NCBI RefSeq assembly: GCF_000003815.2
Contig: NC_049988.1
Location: forward strand, 15,014,452-15,078,451
Source of the DNA: Branchiostoma floridae
Lineage: Eukaryota; Chordata; Leptocardii; Amphioxiformes; Branchiostomatidae
DNA: 64,000 bases
Direction: 5' to 3'
Shown: in pieces, positions 61,701-64,000 of the stretch
How positions within the stretch are numbered: position 1 is the stretch's first letter
Layout of the letters: the number at the start of each line of letters is the position of its first letter
Translations under genes and position numbers: made by a program
The notes under the pieces: generated by a model
The model's input: only the letters and a program-made list of their open reading frames with translations
The model's database searches: none
Told to the model about the DNA's origin: nothing

Positions 61701-61979
61701 ACGTACCTTGATGTCACTGCATGCGTTAGAATCATCGTGTCTACCTTTAGAAGACCTTACGAAAGCCCTTGTACTTTTGCTGCGTCAATAAGAACGTTCT
61801 ATCATCTGTATCTCAGCCGGAACCAGGTCCTGTATGCACCGCTGACTTTCTGAGAGGGACCTACACCTGTACCTGTAAAGGCGACGACTGCAACAACAAC
61901 ATGGTCTTAGGTGGGAAACTGCCTTGGCCAGGTGAGACCCCTATCGATACCTGGCAGTACGACAACAACGAAGCCATCT
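55701..61979 (+). CDS. TGFBR2: TGF-beta receptor type-2 like ectodomain (partial, runs off right edge)
   Basis: Exons 55701-55749, 60629-60743, 61151-61253 and 61817-61979 join in matching phases (1,2,0; open at phase 1) to give 143 codons. Residues 1-29 are a signal peptide that only becomes continuous after splicing exon 1 to exon 2 (SCILFAILLSLTP, cleavage after SLA). The mature part has 12 cysteines at 32,35,42,49,53,59,65,82,96,107,109,114. The pattern CxxC-x6-C-x6-C-x3-C, then C-x5-C and a final C-x-C-x4-C-N, is the type-II TGF-beta receptor signature; most Ly6 and activin-receptor relatives have 10 cysteines and a CC pair. An NRT sequon is at residue 54. Known role of the family: ligand-binding serine/threonine kinase receptor at the cell surface. 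The transmembrane helix and kinase are outside the window or not recognisable. Confidence 0.8.
57130..57309 (-). CDS. Candidate minus-strand exon inside TGFBR2-like intron 1, Cys-rich
   Basis: On the minus strand an acceptor GTTTGTAG precedes a 180-bp phase 0/0 open stretch that ends at donor GTCAGT. It would encode 60 residues with coding-like composition, including EDKITLDAPTVEGRVTFQGH and a CQPCGGCN motif. A second frame, open just upstream on the same strand, could join it through a one-base shift, suggesting a broken gene copy. The plus strand also has an acceptor and donor here, so orientation is not certain. The product is not recognised. Confidence 0.3.
57967..58145. mobile_element. 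hAT-like MITE, 179 bp, in TGFBR2-like intron 1
   Basis: Ends TACTCTCCAAGCAGAGGTTC and the inverted GAATCTCTGCTTGGAGAGTA. The shared CTCCAAGCAGA core relates it to the 62.0-kb family. Flanks AAAGAGGG and GAAAGGGA are only a loose 8-bp match. Confidence 0.75.
58525..58625. repeat. Short inverted repeat around GATCGCTGAAC
   Basis: GAGATCGCTGAAC near 58537 pairs with GTTCAGCGATCTTC near 58608. A relative (ATTCAGCGATCGCAG) lies at 57932. Probably a foldback repeat. Confidence 0.6.
60421..60524. mobile_element. About 100-bp foldback MITE just upstream of TGFBR2-like exon 2
   Basis: TAGCCTGGGTACCATCCTAT...TTCTACCGGGGC pairs with GCCCCGGTAGAA...GGCTGGTACTCAGGCTA, and TCTTACACT pairs with AGTGTAAGGA near the middle. 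The element forms almost one long hairpin. Confidence 0.8.
60629..60743 (+). CDS. TGFBR2: TGFBR2-like exon 2
   Basis: The acceptor is CCTATTTTCCCCAG and the donor GTGACC, phase 1 to phase 2. It encodes the rest of the signal peptide and the first five cysteines (CRRCHESEATC, RTC, SNC). Confidence 0.82.
61151..61253 (+). CDS. TGFBR2: TGFBR2-like exon 3
   Basis: The acceptor is CTGTTACGCCAG and the donor GTAGGT, phase 2 to phase 0. It encodes KVCPADELCIATMF and FTECFKP, corresponding to the C-x5-C-(V/I)A finger of type-II receptors. Confidence 0.82.
61817..61979 (+). CDS. TGFBR2: TGFBR2-like exon 4 (C-terminal ectodomain)
   Basis: The acceptor is CATCTGTATCTCAG. It encodes PVCTADF and GTYTCTCKGDDCNNN, the closing C-x-C-x4-CN motif, then a juxtamembrane stretch. 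Two in-frame phase-1 donors are visible: GTGAGA after 61931 and GTGAGT after 61979. A 139-bp hAT-like element begins 27 bp past the second donor. Confidence 0.82.
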
Positions 61980-62005
61980 GTGAGTTCCTAAATTTTACTT
62001 TCCGC

Positions 62006-62144
62006 TAATCTCCAAGCAGATCCTACGGTGCCATAAGATAGTATCAAAGCTGGCCAGGGAGTATAGCCGGCTAAGGGAGTCAAACGGGCACCTACGGTAA
62101 GTTTGATACTATCCATTACGCACCGTGGATCTGCTTGGAGATTA
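62006..62144. mobile_element. hAT-like MITE, 139 bp, perfect 8-bp duplication
   Basis: About 43-bp inverted ends beginning TAATCTCCAAGCAGATCC. CTTTCCGC flanks both sides exactly (61998-62005 and 62145-62152). It is inserted 27 bp after the TGFBR2-like exon 4 donor. Confidence 0.95.
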
Positions 62145-62357
62145 CTTTCCGCAACAACCCAACCAATCACGAGTTGGGAGCCGACCTAAAGCTATTCGGA
62201 GTGGCGCCCAAGCTGGCTTTGCTTTCACACATTTTTCTTTATAATTTGCTTCATAAGAAAAATGAGTATCTTATATTCACATGTAGCCTAGTCATAGCTG
62301 CCAAATCTCTTCTCGCGATCGTCCCTTACGTAAGAGAACGAACAGACTTGACAGGTG

Positions 62358-62602
62358 TAATCTTCAGGCAGATTTACCAGTGGCATATATATAGCCTGAC
62401 TAAAATCGCGCTCCTAACGGCCGGCCCTATAGTATTGCCGCCGGGGAGGGGGTCATTAACCCCAGCCAGCGAGAGATTGTACCAAAACTGGCTAACGAGT
62501 AAAGCTGGCCAAAGGGAGTCATCAACTCACTCCTAGGCCGGCTTCACTCCTCTGGCAGCTTTTGATACTATCTTATGCTACCGTACATCTGCTTGGAGAT
62601 TA
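62358..62602. mobile_element. hAT-like MITE, 245 bp, 8-bp duplication with one mismatch
   Basis: Left end TAATCTTCAGGCAGATTTAC is diverged; right end CATCTGCTTGGAGATTA is well kept. Flanks GACAGGTG (62350-62357) and GGCAGGTG (62603-62610). It has a longer GC-rich interior than the 62006 copy. Confidence 0.87.
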
Positions 62603-62610
62603 GGCAGGTG

Positions 62611-62928
62611 TAATAGGAATGCGAGACTAATTTACATGAGAAACTGACGGCATCAAAAAATATGTAGTCCAAGGTTGTCCATTCCATATATTACCCTGAC
62701 ATCTGTCCTAGTTTACCTCCAATTCGTTCCTTTTAAGCGTCTGCCTGACATAGACTCAATCAGAAGGGTGATCCATATATAGCTACAATAGAATCCATAA
62801 AAGGCTATCAACGAATGAGGCGTACGAGGATATCTACTAACATACATTATTTCCACTTTATACATCCATATATTCGCTTGCTTGAGACACAAAAACATCA
62901 TGATTTCACCTGTCTTGCTGCACCTGTT
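62611..62928. other. Nothing recognised (intron of the TGFBR2-like gene)
   Basis: AT-rich sequence; no transmembrane or kinase exon is visible. Confidence 0.5.
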
Positions 62929-63453
62929 GGAATAAAATGGTTGTTCCCTTCCCTGTGGTACACGAATGAGTCCTAAAAAATATTTCTTTCATCTATTTAA
63001 TTACCATATAAAATTCATTCATCGCTACTCTTGAAAACAAATTTGAACATTCTCCATAAACCGGTTTTATCGTATTTTCTAAGCAAGAAATGGAGTCTGC
63101 CGAAGAAAGGAGGTTGCCTTTTCCGGCATACGATAATAGCCGAAGTTGAAAATCGCGAACCAGCCCCCCACCCCCTTTCAAAATAAAAGGTCGGAATAAA
63201 ATGGTTGTTCCCTTCCCTGTGGTACACGAATGAGTCCTAAAAAATATTTCTTTCATCTATTTAATTACCATATAAAATTCATTCATCGCTACTCTTGAAA
63301 ACAAATTTGAACATTCTCCATAAACCGGTTTTATCGTATTTTCTAAGCAAGAAATGGAGTCTGCCGAAGAAAGGAGGTTGCCTTTTCCGGCATACGATAA
63401 TAGCCGAAGTTGAAAATCGCGAACCAGCCCCCCACCCCCTTTCAAAATAAAAG
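62929..63453 (+). repeat. Exact 264-bp tandem duplication
   Basis: GGAATAAAATGGTTGTTCCC starts at 62929 and 63193. I found no difference between the copies through ...CCCCTTTCAAAATAAAAG (63176-63189 and 63440-63453). Perfect identity means very recent duplication or an assembly artefact. Confidence 0.97.
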
Positions 63454-64000
63454 CAAGCCCATGCACTCGAAGTCTGGAACGGCGGCTACAGTTTTCAATC
63501 GTACAATGATCGTACGACTTTTGTGACCGGGACCAAAAGCAAACCCTCCCTTAACTTAATATGTGTTGGCATTTTTACTCCTCGGTTATAAATGACTCTC
63601 CTTAATCCCTTAATCCTACTCAAGGTGGAGCAGATCGGATTAGAGACAAAAGACGTGTCAATCCCCCCGCCCTTTCCCCCTCCCAGGTATTGTCCCATCA
63701 CGACAAAACAACATGTACCCGTCTGGGGTTGTTTGGCGTTGGGCGGGCTTCTCGCCATTTTCGCACCCATTTGGGACACGACCATTGCTGATAACGCACG
63801 TAATTCACCCCAAACGCGCTAGACAGCGAGACAGAGAGTCGGACTGAGTCAATTTGGCTGTCTGTGGGGCTCACTCGCTATCTATCACTCTGTTATTCAA
63901 TGCGATATCTTCCCCTCAGTCTGTTGGGTAAACGGTATCAGACAATGTGCTCACCACATAAACAGCTTCGACAAAAATCTAAAGTGCTGAGGTATTGATA
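63454..64000. other. No gene recognised to the end of the window
   Basis: GC-richer around 63660-63830, with one open + frame (63592-63822) that has a hydrophobic patch (CLALGGLLAIFAPIW) but no splice context linking it to the receptor gene. Confidence 0.4.

Noticed and set aside
62153-62349. Continuation of receptor exon 4 through the hAT-like insertion site
   Set aside because: The frame is open if the element is ignored, but a strong GTGAGT donor precedes the insertion and the downstream translation does not resemble a receptor transmembrane segment.

Overview
The window looks like a piece of a large, repeat-rich invertebrate chordate genome, most likely amphioxus (Branchiostoma). This is inferred from AT-leaning DNA, GT-AG introns, dense short transposon relics and small tandem duplications, and two recognisable deuterostome-type genes. 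Two runs of exactly 100 N (6905-7004 and 38717-38816) are assembly gaps. I see no prokaryotic features.

Two genes are well supported, both on the + strand. The first (14949-43869, 8 coding exons, 371 codons plus stop) encodes a secreted Reeler + DOMON protein with a C-terminal GPI-type hydrophobic tail. Every intron phase closes exactly, and its first intron is about 22.7 kb. The second begins with a TATA-containing, GC-richer promoter near 55.2-55.7 kb. It runs off the right edge: exons at 55701-55749, 60629-60743, 61151-61253 and 61817-61979 encode a signal peptide and a 12-cysteine ectodomain with the spacing of TGF-beta receptor type 2. Its transmembrane and kinase exons are not seen here.

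Weaker exon candidates lie at 854-1225 (+), 47759-48026 (+, with a nearby AATAAA), 49341-49643 (-) and 57130-57309 (-). I do not recognise these products.

The rest is repeat landscape. At 2.1-5.3 kb a 48-bp minisatellite with 144-bp higher-order structure sits between two copies of one segment, and one copy carries a perfect 158-bp spacerless palindrome. Several non-autonomous DNA transposon families can be called from their ends and target duplications: Harbinger-like (TAA/TTA) at 5.8, 40.3, 43.4 and 47.4 kb; pogo/Tigger-like (TA) at 9.7 and 10.9 kb; a TA-flanked element at 35.0 kb with a paralogous empty site; and hAT-like (8-bp duplications) at 62.0 and 62.4 kb, with relatives at 54.1 and 58.0 kb. 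Two tRNA-derived SINE heads lie at 22.9 and 28.9 kb. More than a dozen local tandem duplications (about 50-530 bp period) are scattered through introns and intergenic DNA.
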